DNA of 46,106 bases from Tissierellia bacterium (GCA_012728125.1 JAAYFT010000150.1:1-46106), one strand, 5' to 3'; shown: positions 9,298-20,831, counted from the stretch's first letter. A program made the numbers and translations. The notes: generated by a model from the letters alone, not told the origin.

Positions 9298-9594
9298 GAA
9301 ACCAGATTAGAAAGGAATCTAAGGATAAGAAAAGAAAAAAGGATTAAAAGAGCAAAAAGACTATGTATACTTCTTTTGTTTATCTTCTTATATCTAGGAC
9401 TTCAGATAGTAAACCAAAACATAGTAGAATTAAATTGCTTAGATAATCCTACCATATTTAGGTTAGATTTAAAAACTCGACAAATAGACATTTTTGGAGA
9501 TACTTATATAATTGATTTAGACATAATAAAAGATTTTTTGAAGACCAGTTTTTCTGGTCTTTTAGTTTTACATTGTGGGAATTATTTGCTATAA
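9298..9594 (+). CDS. Hypothetical small membrane protein (basic N-terminus, one TM)
   Basis: ATG start 9295 also possible (ORF track); LCILLLFIFLYLGLQIV TM. A terminator hairpin lies within the 3' end; the exact N-terminus is uncertain. Confidence 0.5.
   Translation, partial: ETRLERNLRIRKEKRIKRAKRLCILLLFIFLYLGLQIVNQNIVELNCLDNPTIFRLDLKTRQIDIFGDTYIIDLDIIKDFLKTSFSGLLVLHCGNYLL
9541..9568 (+). terminator. Intrinsic terminator located inside the preceding ORF
   Basis: AAGACCAG-TTTTT-CTGGTCTT followed by TTAGTTTTA. Confidence 0.7.
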
Positions 9595-9627
9595 TTGGTT
9601 ATTGGAAACTTCATAAGGAGGAAGAAT

Positions 9628-11442
9628 ATGGAGAGAATAAAACAAGAAAATATAAGAAACTTTTCCATAATAGCTCATATTGACCATGGGAAATCTACAT
9701 TAGCTGATAGATTAATAGAAAAGACTGGTATGTTAACTTCAAGGGAAATGCAAAATCAAGTATTAGATAATATGGATTTGGAAAGGGAAAGAGGTATTAC
9801 TATAAAACTAAAGGCTGTAAGATTGGTATATAAGGCAAAGGATGGCGAGGAATATCTTTTAAACCTTATAGATACCCCGGGACATGTGGATTTTACATAC
9901 GAAGTATCTAGGTCTTTAGCTGCCTGCGAAGGCGCCTTATTAGTAGTAGACTCTACCCAAGGAATTGAGGCTCAGACCTTAGCCAATGTATATTTGGCCC
10001 TAGATCAAGACTTAGAAATAGTTCCAATTATAAATAAAATAGACTTGCCAAGTGCAAGGCCTGATGAAGTTAAAAAGGAAATCGAGGACATAATCGGCAT
10101 CGATTGTGAAAATGCTCCTTTAATTTCTGCCAAGGATGGATTAAATATAGAGGATGTATTAGAGGCAATCGTAAAAGATGTACCTGCCCCAAAGGGAGAC
10201 CCAAATGCACCATTAAAGGCACTAATCTTTGACTCCTATTATGATAGTTATAAGGGTGTTGTTTGCTATATCAGAGTATTCGAGGGTACTTTAAAACCTG
10301 GTATGGAAATACAAATGATGTCAACAGGCAAGACCTATGAAGTGGTAGAAGTCGGCATAAACACATCTAAGCATGTGCAAGTGGATAAATTAGAGGCGGG
10401 AGACGTTGGTTACGTAACTGCTAGTATAAAAAATGTAAAAGATGCTAGGGTTGGGGATACCATTACAGACAAAAACAATCCAACAGCAGAACCTCTACCA
10501 GGATATAAAAAAGTAGTACCTATGGTCTACTGTGGAATCTATCCTGCAGAAGGTGAAGACTTTAACTCTGTAAGGGAAGCCCTAGAAAAGCTACAGGTAA
10601 ATGATGCTTCCCTAGTATTTGAACCTGAATCATCAGCTGCCTTAGGCTTTGGCTTTAGATGTGGATTTTTAGGCTTGTTGCACATGGAAATTGTTCAAGA
10701 AAGATTGGAAAGGGAGTTTGACTTAAACATTGTTACTACAGCACCTTCAGTTATCTACAAGATAACTAAGACAACAGGTGAGGTCCTTGAAATACAAAAC
10801 CCATCTAATCTTCCACCTGCATCGGAAATAGCTTCAATGCAGGAACCAATAGTAACAGCCAATATAATGACTCCTACAGATCATGTAGGGGCTATTATGG
10901 AATTATGTCAAAACAAGAGGGGCAAGTTTTTGAATATGGAGTATTTGGAAGAAAAAAGGGTTGTACTCCATTATGAACTGCCTTTAAACGAAGTTATTTA
11001 TGATTTCTTCGATGCACTAAAATCAAAGACCAGGGGATATGCTTCCCTTGACTACGAACTAAAAGGCTACGAAGAGTCAGACCTAGTTAAATTAGACATC
11101 CTAATCAATGGAGAATTAGTAGACGCCTTTTCACTAATAGTACACAGGGACAAGGCCTATGAGCGAGGCAGGACCATAGCAGAAAGACTAAGGGAAGTTA
11201 TACCCAGACACCAATTTGCTATACCTATCCAGGCTGCCATAGGTTCTAAGATCATTGCTAGGGAAACCATAAGAGCCTTAAGAAAAGACGTATTGGCTAA
11301 ATGTTATGGTGGAGACATTAGTAGAAAGAAAAAACTATTAGAAAAACAAAAAGAAGGAAAGAAACGAATGAGACAAATCGGTTCTGTGGAAGTTCCACAG
11401 GAAGCCTTCCTGACAGTCTTGAAATATGATGAGGATAAATAA
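9628..11442 (+). CDS. lepA: Elongation factor 4 (LepA GTPase)
   Basis: [53 protein letters not shown] 9628 with RBS aaggaggaag; the ORF track adds 11 residues. Confidence 0.97.
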   Translation: MERIKQENIRNFSIIAHIDHGKSTLADRLIEKTGMLTSREMQNQVLDNMDLERERGITIKLKAVRLVYKAKDGEEYLLNLIDTPGHVDFTYEVSRSLAACEGALLVVDSTQGIEAQTLANVYLALDQDLEIVPIINKIDLPSARPDEVKKEIEDIIGIDCENAPLISAKDGLNIEDVLEAIVKDVPAPKGDPNAPLKALIFDSYYDSYKGVVCYIRVFEGTLKPGMEIQMMSTGKTYEVVEVGINTSKHVQVDKLEAGDVGYVTASIKNVKDARVGDTITDKNNPTAEPLPGYKKVVPMVYCGIYPAEGEDFNSVREALEKLQVNDASLVFEPESSAALGFGFRCGFLGLLHMEIVQERLEREFDLNIVTTAPSVIYKITKTTGEVLEIQNPSNLPPASEIASMQEPIVTANIMTPTDHVGAIMELCQNKRGKFLNMEYLEEKRVVLHYELPLNEVIYDFFDALKSKTRGYASLDYELKGYEESDLVKLDILINGELVDAFSLIVHRDKAYERGRTIAERLREVIPRHQFAIPIQAAIGSKIIARETIRALRKDVLAKCYGGDISRKKKLLEKQKEGKKRMRQIGSVEVPQEAFLTVLKYDEDK

Positions 11443-11445
11443 TTT

Positions 11446-11470
11446 AGGAACGACCTATCGTTCCTATTTT
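11446..11470 (+). terminator. Hairpin/terminator between lepA and hemW
   Basis: AGGAACGA-CCTA-TCGTTCCT followed by ATTTT. Confidence 0.6.
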
Positions 11471-11485
11471 CATATGGAGGATAAA

Positions 11486-12622
11486 ATGAAAGACCTATCG
11501 ATTTATATTCATATACCTTTTTGTATACAAAAATGCTATTACTGTGATTTTACATCCTTTTCTAATATGAATGATAAAATCCCTAAGTATATGAATAGCT
11601 TAAAGGCCGAATTAAACCTATATAAGGAAAAATTAACTGATTCCACAATAAGGACCATATTCATTGGAGGAGGGACTCCTTCAGTCATAGATGGAAAATA
11701 TATCTATGACTTACTTGGTCACATATATAATAACTTAAAAATAGCTAAAGACTTGGAAGTAACCATAGAAGTAAACCCAGGAACCCTAGATAGGGAAAAG
11801 GTAAAAATATATAAGGAAGCAGGTATAAACAGGGTAAGCATGGGGGTCCAGAGTTTTAATAATGAGTTATTAAAATCCATCGGCAGGATCCATAAAGCAG
11901 ACCATGTTTATGAAAGCTATAGATTGTTGAGGGAAGAAAAATTTGAAAATATAAATATGGACCTAATGTCAGGATTACCAGGCCAGACCTTGGAAGATGT
12001 ATTATCTTCAGTCAAAGAAGCTGTAGATTTAGGGGTTGAACATATATCTCACTATAGCCTAATTTTAGAAGAAGGAACCCACCTTTATAACCAATATAAA
12101 AAGGGAAAGCTAAATTTGCCAGAGGAAGATGAAGAAAGGCTAATGTATCATAGAGCCACGGACTATTTAATAAAGAAGGGCTATAATCACTATGAAATAT
12201 CTAACTATGCCCTTCCTGGTTTTGAATGTGGCCATAACCTAGTCTATTGGGACCTTATGCCCTATCTAGGCCTAGGCTTAGGAAGCCATTCATATATGGA
12301 CAATAAGAGGTTTTATAATACTTCCAATATGCTAGATTATATTGAGAAAGTAGAGAAAAAATTTCTCCCCATAGAAGGAGAAGAGGAGATTAACTTATCT
12401 AGTGCAATTGAAGAGTTTTGTCTCTTGGGAATTAGGAAAATTAATGGCATAGATAAGGGCCAATTCAAAATGAGATTTAATGTGGAAATAGAAAATATAT
12501 ATGGGGACATAATAAATAAACATATTAAAAATGGCTTAATCATAGATAATGGGAAGGCTATTAAGCTGACAAGAAAAGGATTAGACCTATCAAACCTAGT
12601 GGAAGTAGATTTTCTCAAATAA
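11486..12622 (+). CDS. hemW: Radical SAM HemW-type protein (oxygen-independent coproporphyrinogen III oxidase-like)
   Basis: YIHIPFCIQKCYYCDFTSF, FIGGGTPS, GVQSFNNELLKSIGR; ATG 11486 after RBS tggagg. Confidence 0.92.
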   Translation: MKDLSIYIHIPFCIQKCYYCDFTSFSNMNDKIPKYMNSLKAELNLYKEKLTDSTIRTIFIGGGTPSVIDGKYIYDLLGHIYNNLKIAKDLEVTIEVNPGTLDREKVKIYKEAGINRVSMGVQSFNNELLKSIGRIHKADHVYESYRLLREEKFENINMDLMSGLPGQTLEDVLSSVKEAVDLGVEHISHYSLILEEGTHLYNQYKKGKLNLPEEDEERLMYHRATDYLIKKGYNHYEISNYALPGFECGHNLVYWDLMPYLGLGLGSHSYMDNKRFYNTSNMLDYIEKVEKKFLPIEGEEEINLSSAIEEFCLLGIRKINGIDKGQFKMRFNVEIENIYGDIINKHIKNGLIIDNGKAIKLTRKGLDLSNLVEVDFLK

Positions 12623-12644
12623 TTGAAAATTTTAGTAAAAACTA

Positions 12645-12673
12645 TTGACAAAATCTATAAGTAATGGTAACTT
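12645..12673 (+). promoter_or_regulatory. Candidate sigma-A promoter of the hrcA-grpE-dnaK operon
   Basis: TTGACA (12645-12650) - 17 nt - TAACTT (weak -10), directly upstream of CIRCE. Confidence 0.5.
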
Positions 12674-12686
12674 TAAATCATAAGGT

Positions 12687-12713
12687 TTAGCACTCAACGA
12701 CTTAGAGTGCTAA
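12687..12713. promoter_or_regulatory. CIRCE element (HrcA operator)
   Basis: TTAGCACTC-N9-GAGTGCTAA, exact consensus. Confidence 0.97.
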
Positions 12714-12748
12714 CAATGCGTCTAGTCAAGTGTAATAGAGGTGGTAAT

Positions 12749-13795
12749 ATGCTAGATGAAAGAAAACTGAAGATCCTTTATGCCATAATTAACTCCTATA
12801 TCTTAAGTGCGGAACCAATAGGTTCAAGGACCATAACTAAGCAATACGATTTAGGAGTTAGCTCTGCTACTGTTAGGAATGAAATGTCCGATTTAGAGGA
12901 TCTAGGATATTTAAACAAACCTCATTCTTCAGCAGGTAGGGTTCCATCAGACAAGGCATATAGATTATATGTGGACCAATTATTAAAGATGATAAAGCCC
13001 AAAATAGATTTTGATAGGAAAGAGGCCATTAAAAAAACGCTACTAAGAGAGGCAAGGGAAATGGACCAGCTGTTGCAAAACTCTGCTAGGCTTCTTTCTG
13101 CCATAACAAGTTATACTGCCCTTGCAGTATCACCTAAGATGAAGGGGGCCAAAATAAAGCTTATACAATTAGTTCCCATAGATGAGATACAGGTCCTCAT
13201 GACAATAGTCAGTGATACAGGAGTAGTGAAAAACTCTATCTTTAGAATGAATGGACCTATATCTGAGGATCAGATAAATACCATATCAAATATGCTAAAT
13301 GACAAACTAAAAGGCCTGCCAGTTGATAGAATTAACGATGATTTGGCCAATGAAATAATAATGGAAATCTATGAATATAAAAATGTCATAGATAAAATCA
13401 TTCCTATTATAAATAAATCCTTAGAGGATGTGCAGGATGTTGACATATATGCAGATGGCATTACTAAGATATTGGATTTTCCTGAGTATAAGGATTTAGA
13501 AAAGGCGAAAACTTTCATATCTTTTATAGAAGATAAGGATACCATTGTAGAACTACTATTAAACAACTCCTTAACTCAGGATATTGAAATCTCCATAGGC
13601 AGCGAAAACGTCTATGATCCTATTAAAGATTGTAGTTTGATAACTGCCAATTATAGGTTAGGTGATAGGGTTATAGGAAAGATAGGGGTAATTGGCCCTA
13701 CTAGGATGGACTATTATAATGTAATAAATAATCTCTATTTAGTATCTATAAATATATCAGAGATTATAGATACGTTATTAGGCAAAAATCGATAA
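12749..13795 (+). CDS. hrcA: Heat-inducible transcription repressor HrcA
   Basis: MLDERKLKILYAIINSYILSAEPIGSRTI, SSATVRNEMSDLEDLGYL; downstream of CIRCE. Confidence 0.96.
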   Translation: MLDERKLKILYAIINSYILSAEPIGSRTITKQYDLGVSSATVRNEMSDLEDLGYLNKPHSSAGRVPSDKAYRLYVDQLLKMIKPKIDFDRKEAIKKTLLREAREMDQLLQNSARLLSAITSYTALAVSPKMKGAKIKLIQLVPIDEIQVLMTIVSDTGVVKNSIFRMNGPISEDQINTISNMLNDKLKGLPVDRINDDLANEIIMEIYEYKNVIDKIIPIINKSLEDVQDVDIYADGITKILDFPEYKDLEKAKTFISFIEDKDTIVELLLNNSLTQDIEISIGSENVYDPIKDCSLITANYRLGDRVIGKIGVIGPTRMDYYNVINNLYLVSINISEIIDTLLGKNR

Positions 13796-13827
13796 TTATA
13801 AGTAAGTTTACTAAGGAGTGTGATTAA

Positions 13828-14346
13828 ATGCTGGAGGGAAACGGAACAAATAAGGAGCTAGAAGATATACAGGAAGAAGAAGTTCCTACGGAAGAAAATA
13901 CAGAAGGTATAATTGCCGATAAGGATAATGAAATTCAAGAATTAAACAATAGGCTGTTAAGGCTTCAGGCTGACTTTATAAACTATAGAAAAAGGGCAGA
14001 AAAAGAAAAGTTAAGCTCCATAAATTTTGCCATAGAGCCTTTTGTGTCTAGCTTATTACCAATTATAGATAATTTTGAAAGGGCATTAGATGCTGAAGCT
14101 AATAAGGAAGACAATTTTTATAAAGGCGTAGAGATGATATATGGCCAATTAATAAAGGCTCTAAAGGACAATGGTGTTGAAGAAATCGACGCTTTAGGCA
14201 AAGACTTTGACCCAAACTTCCACCATGCTGTATTTATGGAAGAAAATGATGAATATGAATCTGGTAAGATTGTTGAAGTCTTACAAAAAGGATATATATT
14301 TAAAGATAAAGTCATAAGACCATCAATGGTTAAAGTTGCAAAATAA
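13828..14346 (+). CDS. grpE: Nucleotide exchange factor GrpE
   Basis: LQADFINYRKRAEKEK, FDPNFHHAV, LQKGYIFKDKVIRPSMVKVAK. Confidence 0.95.
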   Translation: MLEGNGTNKELEDIQEEEVPTEENTEGIIADKDNEIQELNNRLLRLQADFINYRKRAEKEKLSSINFAIEPFVSSLLPIIDNFERALDAEANKEDNFYKGVEMIYGQLIKALKDNGVEEIDALGKDFDPNFHHAVFMEENDEYESGKIVEVLQKGYIFKDKVIRPSMVKVAK

Positions 14347-14367
14347 GAGTATTAGGGAGGAGTATAT

Positions 14368-16179
14368 ATGGGAAAAATAATTGGAATTGACTTAGGTACA
14401 ACTAACTCATGTGTTGCAGTTATGGAAGGTGGAGAGCCTACTATTATACCAAATCTTGAAGGAAATAGGACTACACCATCCATAGTAGCTTTTACTAAGG
14501 ATAATGAAAGACTAGTAGGTGAAACAGCAAAAAGACAGGCAATTACAAATCCTGATAGAACAATAATCTCCATTAAGAGAAAAATGGGTACAGATTATAA
14601 AGTTGATATAGATGGGAAAAAATATACACCAGAAGAAATTTCAGCTATGATTTTGCAAAAAATAAAGGCTGATGTTGAAAACTACTTAGGTGAGCCTGTT
14701 ACAGAAGCGGTAATCACCGTTCCTGCATATTTTACAGACAGCCAAAGACAGGCAACAAAGGACGCAGGTAAAATAGCAGGCCTTGAAGTTAAAAGAATTA
14801 TCAACGAGCCAACTGCAGCAGCATTAGCCTATGGTATAGATAAGGAAGAAGGTCAAAAGAAGATCATGGTATTCGACCTTGGTGGAGGTACCTTCGACGT
14901 TTCCATCCTAGAAATTGGAGATGGGGTATATGAGGTACTAGCAACTCGTGGAAACAACCATCTTGGTGGAGATGACTTTGATGAAAAAATAGTAGATTAT
15001 ATAGCCAGTGAATTTAAAAAGGAAAATGGCGTAGATTTAAAACAGGATAAGATGTCTCTGCAAAGATTAAAAGAAGCTGCAGAAAAGGCAAAGAAGGAAT
15101 TATCCTCAACTATGTCAACAAATATCAACCTACCATTTATAACGGCTACTCAAGCTGGACCATTACATTTAAATATGGATATAACTAGGGCTAAATTCAA
15201 TGAGTTAACAGCAGACTTAGTTGAAAAAACCCTAGGACCAGTAAGAGAGGCCTTAAAAGATGCAGGCTTAAATGCTTCAGACATAGAAAAGGTAATCTTA
15301 GTTGGAGGTTCCACTAGAATACCAGCTGTACAGGAAGCAGTTAAGAAACTAATCGGTAAGGAACCACAAAAAGACATAAACCCAGATGAATGTGTTGCCC
15401 TAGGTGCAGCTATTCAAGGTGGTGTATTGGCAGGAGAAGTTCAAGACTTGGTATTAGTAGACGTTACACCTTTATCCCTAGGTATAGAAACCTTAGGTGG
15501 AGTAACTACTAGATTAATCGAAAGAAATACAGCAATACCAACTAGGAAGAGTCAGATCTTTACAACTGCTGCAGATAATCAAACTGCCGTAGACATCCAC
15601 GTTCTACAAGGTGAAAGACAAATGGCAGCAGACAATACTACCTTAGGTAGATTCCAATTATCAGGTATACCACCAGCTCCAAGAGGAGTACCACAAATTG
15701 AGGTAACCTTTGATATAGATGCTAACGGTATAGTAAATGTAAGTGCCAAGGATTTAGGTACTGGTAAAGAACAAAAAATAACTATTACTGCTTCTACAAG
15801 ACTTTCTGATGAAGAAATAGAAAAGAAGATCAAGGAAGCAGAAATGTATGCTGAAGAAGATAAGAAGAAAAAAGAAAGAATTGAAACTAGAAACAATGCA
15901 GACACCTTAGTTTATCAAACTGAAAAGACCCTAAAGGATTTAGAAGGTAAAATAAGTGATGATGAAAAATCACAAGTAGAAGAAAAATTAAATGAATTGA
16001 AGAAGTCATTAGAAGGTGAAGACTACGACGAAATAAAGAAGAAAACTGAAGAATTAACAGAGAGCTTCTACAAGATTTCTCAAAAATTATATGAGCAACA
16101 AGCAAATCAAGGAGAAGGCTCATCTAATGATAATGATGATGTAGTCGATGCTGACTACGAAGTTGTAGATGAAGATTAA
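14368..16179 (+). CDS. dnaK: Molecular chaperone DnaK (Hsp70)
   Basis: [44 protein letters not shown]. Confidence 0.99.
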   Translation: MGKIIGIDLGTTNSCVAVMEGGEPTIIPNLEGNRTTPSIVAFTKDNERLVGETAKRQAITNPDRTIISIKRKMGTDYKVDIDGKKYTPEEISAMILQKIKADVENYLGEPVTEAVITVPAYFTDSQRQATKDAGKIAGLEVKRIINEPTAAALAYGIDKEEGQKKIMVFDLGGGTFDVSILEIGDGVYEVLATRGNNHLGGDDFDEKIVDYIASEFKKENGVDLKQDKMSLQRLKEAAEKAKKELSSTMSTNINLPFITATQAGPLHLNMDITRAKFNELTADLVEKTLGPVREALKDAGLNASDIEKVILVGGSTRIPAVQEAVKKLIGKEPQKDINPDECVALGAAIQGGVLAGEVQDLVLVDVTPLSLGIETLGGVTTRLIERNTAIPTRKSQIFTTAADNQTAVDIHVLQGERQMAADNTTLGRFQLSGIPPAPRGVPQIEVTFDIDANGIVNVSAKDLGTGKEQKITITASTRLSDEEIEKKIKEAEMYAEEDKKKKERIETRNNADTLVYQTEKTLKDLEGKISDDEKSQVEEKLNELKKSLEGEDYDEIKKKTEELTESFYKISQKLYEQQANQGEGSSNDNDDVVDADYEVVDED

Positions 16180-16193
16180 TAATTCTTTCCAAT

Positions 16194-16224
16194 TAAGCTA
16201 AATCATTTGATTTAGCTTATTGTT
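16194..16224 (+). terminator. Hairpin between dnaK and dnaJ (possible attenuator/processing hairpin)
   Basis: Perfect 12-bp inverted repeat TAAGCTAAATCA-TT-TGATTTAGCTTA, T-rich tail. Confidence 0.55.
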
Positions 16225-16265
16225 TGATATAATAGTTATAGTTTATATAAAAGGTTGGTGAAAGG

Positions 16266-17393
16266 ATGGCAAAGAGGGATTACTATGAGGTTTTAGGTGT
16301 AGCAAGGGACGCAACAGAAGCCGATATAAAAAGAGCATATAGACAATTAGCCAAGAAATATCACCCTGATTTAAATCCAGATAATAAAGAAGAAGCTGAA
16401 GCAAAATTTAAAGAAATAAATGAAGCCTATGAAGTTTTATCTGATAGTGAAAAAAGAGCTAGATACGATAGATTCGGCCATGCAGGAGTAGACCCTCAAA
16501 ATGGTGGAGCATATAGCCAAGATTTCGGTGGCTTTGGTGATATATTTGATGATTTATTCGATATTTTTGGTGGAGGCTTTTCTAGTAGTAGGAGAAGGCA
16601 AGGCCCTGTAAGAGGTGCAGATCTAAGATATGACCTAACCCTAGAGTTTAAAGAAGCGGTATTTGGTACAGAAAAGGAGATACAAATTAGAAGGACAGAA
16701 AACTGCACTACTTGCCAAGGTACAGGTGCTAAGCCTGGAACGGGAAAATCAACTTGTCCTACTTGTAATGGGGCAGGGGAAGTAAGATATGCCCAAAGAA
16801 CCCCCTTTGGTCAATTTGTCAGGACCACCATATGTAATACCTGTGGCGGGACTGGTGAGATAATAAAAGAAAAATGTAATACCTGTGACGGTTCTGGGAA
16901 AGTAATAAAGACTAAAAAAATCAAAGTCAAGGTCCCAGCAGGTGTAGATACAGGCTCCATTATCTCCATGAAAGGAGAAGGAGAAGCTGGAGACAGGGGA
17001 GGTCCAAGTGGAGACTTATATATTTATATAAATGTTTTAGAGGATAAGGTATTTAGTCGGTTAGGCAATAATATTCATGTAAATATTCCCATTTCCTTTA
17101 CTGAGGCAGCCTTAGGGGCAGAGATAGAAGTTCCAACCTTAGAAGGAATAGAAAAGTTCCAAATTCCTGAAGGTACACAAACAGGGACAGAGTTTAGGCT
17201 GAAGAATAAGGGAGTACCAAATCTTAGAGGTTATGGTAGGGGAGATTTGTACTTCACAGTAGACGTACAGGTTCCAACTAAGTTGACAGAGAAGCAAAAA
17301 CAATTATTGAGGGAATTTGCTAAGGAAATGGGCGATAGTTTTAAGGAAAATAAAAAGGGATTTTTTAAGAAGATGAAGGACGCCTTCAATTAA
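16266..17393 (+). CDS. dnaJ: Molecular chaperone DnaJ
   Basis: J-domain YYEVLGV...HPD; four CxxCxGxG zinc motifs. Confidence 0.98.
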   Translation: MAKRDYYEVLGVARDATEADIKRAYRQLAKKYHPDLNPDNKEEAEAKFKEINEAYEVLSDSEKRARYDRFGHAGVDPQNGGAYSQDFGGFGDIFDDLFDIFGGGFSSSRRRQGPVRGADLRYDLTLEFKEAVFGTEKEIQIRRTENCTTCQGTGAKPGTGKSTCPTCNGAGEVRYAQRTPFGQFVRTTICNTCGGTGEIIKEKCNTCDGSGKVIKTKKIKVKVPAGVDTGSIISMKGEGEAGDRGGPSGDLYIYINVLEDKVFSRLGNNIHVNIPISFTEAALGAEIEVPTLEGIEKFQIPEGTQTGTEFRLKNKGVPNLRGYGRGDLYFTVDVQVPTKLTEKQKQLLREFAKEMGDSFKENKKGFFKKMKDAFN

Positions 17394-17476
17394 GCAAAAA
17401 AGTAACAATACCTATTTTATTTTTTACTACTCTTGGGTATAATTAATTTAGATTTTATAAGATGGGAAGTGTAAAT

Positions 17477-18409
17477 ATGAATTGGGCTGAGGTTCAGATA
17501 AAAACTACACCAGAATATGAAGAGTTAATTTCTAGTATCTTATATGATGTGGGAGCTACAGGTTTAGCTATTGAAGATCCTAGGGACATACTAGAATTAT
17601 CTCAATCTCCAGAAAGTTGGGCTTTTATAGATCCAGACTTAATCAATGTTGAATCAGATGATATTGTAATAAAAGCATATTTTTCTGAGGCAGAGGATTT
17701 AGATTATAAGATCCAGGAGATAAAATATAAAATCAATAATAATGAGATTTTAAAAGAAGTCAATCCAGAAGTAACAGTTACCATGGTAGATGATGAGGAC
17801 TTTGCACAAAACTGGAAAAAGTACTACAAGCCTACTAAAATTGGAGAGAGAATAGTGATTAAACCTACTTGGGAGGACTATAGTCTTGAAGAAGGTGATA
17901 TTTTAGTAGAATTAGATCCTGGTATGGCCTTTGGTACTGGAACCCATGAAACAACTATACTGTGCACTGAAGCCCTTGAAAGATATGTAAAGGAAGGACA
18001 TACAGTCTATGATATTGGCTGTGGTAGTGGAATCCTAAGTATAGTAGCAGCAAAACTTGGAGCAAAAAAGGTAGTTGCAGTAGATTTAGATGAGGTCTGT
18101 ATCAATGTGTCAAATGAAAATATCAGATTAAATGATGTAGAAGATATTGTAGAAGTTAAAAAAGGCAATCTCCTTGATGTGGTAGAAGGTAAGGCCAATA
18201 TTATAGTTTCTAATATCATTGCAGAAATAATAGTAGAGATGATAAATGATTTAAAATCCCATTTAGAAGATAAAGGAATTTTTATTACATCAGGTATTAT
18301 TGAAGATAAAATCCCCATGGTGGAAAAAGCCCTTATTGATAATGGATTTAAAATATTGGAAGTTAGCAAGAAAAATGAGTGGGCATTGATTATAGCTACT
18401 AATGATTAG
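17477..18409 (+). CDS. prmA: Ribosomal protein L11 methyltransferase
   Basis: MNWAEVQIKT, DPGMAFGTGTHETT, VYDIGCGSGILSIVAAKLGA; alternative ATG 17462. Confidence 0.95.
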   Translation: MNWAEVQIKTTPEYEELISSILYDVGATGLAIEDPRDILELSQSPESWAFIDPDLINVESDDIVIKAYFSEAEDLDYKIQEIKYKINNNEILKEVNPEVTVTMVDDEDFAQNWKKYYKPTKIGERIVIKPTWEDYSLEEGDILVELDPGMAFGTGTHETTILCTEALERYVKEGHTVYDIGCGSGILSIVAAKLGAKKVVAVDLDEVCINVSNENIRLNDVEDIVEVKKGNLLDVVEGKANIIVSNIIAEIIVEMINDLKSHLEDKGIFITSGIIEDKIPMVEKALIDNGFKILEVSKKNEWALIIATND

Positions 18410-18418
18410 GTGAATTTT

Positions 18419-19159
18419 ATGCATAGATTTTTTGCAAATACAGATCAGTTAGTTGAAAATAATATTGAGATTTTAGGCAGAGATGTTAAACATATTAAAG
18501 ATGTTTTAAGGTTAAAACCTAAGGAACAAATTGAAGTTGTCATAGATGGCTATGTTTATCTTTGTGAAATAATTTCACTGGAAAAGGATAAAGTCACAAG
18601 CCAAATTATTGAAAAACACAAAGGTACCAACGAATCTCCTATTCATATAGTATTATATCAAGGACTTGCCAAGGGGAATAAAATGGATACAATTATACAA
18701 AAATGTACGGAAATAGGCGTAATGGAATTTTACCCAGTGGCATTGAAAAGGTCAGTAGTTAAGGTTAAGGATATTAAAAAGGAACAGACTAAAGTCGAAA
18801 GATGGAATACAATAGCAGATGAGGCTGCCAAACAGAGTAAGAGAGACGTACTCCCAAAGGTCCACAATATTATTTCCTTCCAGGAGATGGTGGAAATACT
18901 TAAAGGTGAGAAGAATATTGTAGTTCCCTATGAAGAAGAAAAAACCAGTTTCATAAAAGGTAAGGTAAAACTAGAAGGGAATAAAATTCATCTAATCATA
19001 GGACCCGAGGGAGGGTTTGAGCCTGAAGAAATAAATATATTAAAATCTATAGGAGCAAAGACCGTAAGCCTAGGACCAAGAATACTTAGAACTGAAACGG
19101 CAGGAGTTGTTGCAGCTACCATCCTATTATATGAATTCGGAGATTTAGGAGTGATTTAA
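18419..19159 (+). CDS. rsmE: 16S rRNA (uracil(1498)-N(3))-methyltransferase
   Basis: MHRFFAN, LYQGLAKGNKMD, IGPEGGFEPEEI, LGPRILRTETA; alternative GTG 18410. Confidence 0.93.
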   Translation: MHRFFANTDQLVENNIEILGRDVKHIKDVLRLKPKEQIEVVIDGYVYLCEIISLEKDKVTSQIIEKHKGTNESPIHIVLYQGLAKGNKMDTIIQKCTEIGVMEFYPVALKRSVVKVKDIKKEQTKVERWNTIADEAAKQSKRDVLPKVHNIISFQEMVEILKGEKNIVVPYEEEKTSFIKGKVKLEGNKIHLIIGPEGGFEPEEINILKSIGAKTVSLGPRILRTETAGVVAATILLYEFGDLGVI

Positions 19160-20463
19160 TGAACACTGTAGCTTTTTACACCTTAGGATGTAAAGTAAAC
19201 CAATATGAAACAGAAGCTATGGAAGAATTATTTGAAAAAAATGGATATAAAATAGTAAATGAAAATGAAGTTGCTGATATTTATGTAATAAATACTTGTA
19301 CAGTAACTAATCTTTCAGATAGAAAATCAAGGCAATTTATATCTAGAGCTAAGAAAAATAACAAAGACGCCTTAATTGCAGTAGTAGGCTGTTATTCCCA
19401 AGTAGCCCCAGAGGAAGTATCTAAAATTGAAGGGGTAGACGTTATTATTGGAACAACTGATAGGAATAAAATAGTAGAATTATGTGAAAAGGCAAAGGCA
19501 AATAAGGAAAAGATAAATATAGTAAGAAATATAAAGGCCCACAAAGAATTTGAATCTATAAAAATAAAGGATATAAAGTCCAAAACTAGGGCCTATATAA
19601 AAATACAGGATGGTTGCAACCAATTCTGTTCCTATTGTATCATACCCTATGCTAGGGGCCCTATTAGGAGTAGGGCTTTAGATGACATTCTAAAGGAAAC
19701 CAAAAACCTAGCAGAGGCAGGATTTAAAGAAATAGTCCTTACAGGTATACATGTGGCATCCTATGGTAAGGATATAAAGAATATTTCTTTAATAGAAGTG
19801 CTGGAAGAAGTAGGTAAAATAGATAAGATTGAAAGAATTAGGCTAAGCTCTATCGAGCCTACTTTAATAGACCATGAGTTTATGGATAGAATAGTTAAAA
19901 TAGGCAAAGTATGCGACCATTTCCATCTATCCTTACAATCTGGTTCTCCTACTGTCTTAAAGAGAATGAATAGGAAATATACACCTGAACAGTACAAGGA
20001 TATAGTCAATATAATTAGGCAATATATGCCTAATGCTGGTATAACAACAGATATAATAGTTGGATTTCCTGGAGAGACAGATGAAGAGTTTAACGAAACC
20101 TATGAATTTGTAAAAGAAATCGGTTTTTCCAGAATCCATGTATTTAAATATTCTCCTAGACGAGGAACACCAGCTGCCAAATATGAAAAGCAAGTAGATG
20201 GAAATGTGAAAAATATAAGGTCAGAAAGACTAATTTACTTAGGGGAAGAACTAATGAAGAGATTCAACTCTAATTTCATAGATGCCACTTTATCCGTATT
20301 ATTGGAGGAGAAAAGCAAGAAGGATAAGGATTTAATGGAAGGCTATACGACAAACTACATTAGAGTTAAGGCAAAGAAGGATTTAAGCCTTATTGGACAA
20401 ATAGTAGATGTAAAAATCAAAGAAGGAAAAGATGACTACTTAGTAGGAGATATAACCGATTAA
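19159..20463 (+). CDS. mtaB: tRNA (t6A37-C2)-methylthiotransferase MtaB
   Basis: TLGCKVNQYETEAM, radical SAM DGCNQFCSYCIIPYARG; RimO/MiaB family, MtaB-type. Confidence 0.92.
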   Translation: MNTVAFYTLGCKVNQYETEAMEELFEKNGYKIVNENEVADIYVINTCTVTNLSDRKSRQFISRAKKNNKDALIAVVGCYSQVAPEEVSKIEGVDVIIGTTDRNKIVELCEKAKANKEKINIVRNIKAHKEFESIKIKDIKSKTRAYIKIQDGCNQFCSYCIIPYARGPIRSRALDDILKETKNLAEAGFKEIVLTGIHVASYGKDIKNISLIEVLEEVGKIDKIERIRLSSIEPTLIDHEFMDRIVKIGKVCDHFHLSLQSGSPTVLKRMNRKYTPEQYKDIVNIIRQYMPNAGITTDIIVGFPGETDEEFNETYEFVKEIGFSRIHVFKYSPRRGTPAAKYEKQVDGNVKNIRSERLIYLGEELMKRFNSNFIDATLSVLLEEKSKKDKDLMEGYTTNYIRVKAKKDLSLIGQIVDVKIKEGKDDYLVGDITD

Positions 20464-20482
20464 GGATAAGGAGGTGGAAAGC

Positions 20483-20824
20483 TTGGATAACTGCATTTTT
20501 TGCAAAATTGTAAAAGGTGAGATACCTAGTACCATACTCTATGAAGATGAAAAGGCCATAGCCTTCGAAGATGTTAACCCTCAAGCTCCAGTTCATTTTT
20601 TAGTTATTCCTAAAGAACATATTGTTTCTGCTAAGTATATAGATGAATCCAATAAGGATCTAATGGGTCATCTTTTATTCATAGCTTCTAAATTAGCTAA
20701 GGAAAAAGGGCTTGAAGAAGGATACAGAATTGTAAACAACTGCGGGGCCGATGGGGGACAAACTGTAGACCATATCCATTTTCATGTTCTAGGTAAGAGA
20801 AAAATGTTGTGGCCACCAGGCTAA
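20483..20824 (+). CDS. HIT family histidine triad protein
   Basis: DNCIFCKIVKGEIPS, HIHFHVLG triad; TTG 20483 (or GTG 20474) start. Confidence 0.92.
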   Translation: MDNCIFCKIVKGEIPSTILYEDEKAIAFEDVNPQAPVHFLVIPKEHIVSAKYIDESNKDLMGHLLFIASKLAKEKGLEEGYRIVNNCGADGGQTVDHIHFHVLGKRKMLWPPG

Positions 20825-20831
20825 AAACTAG

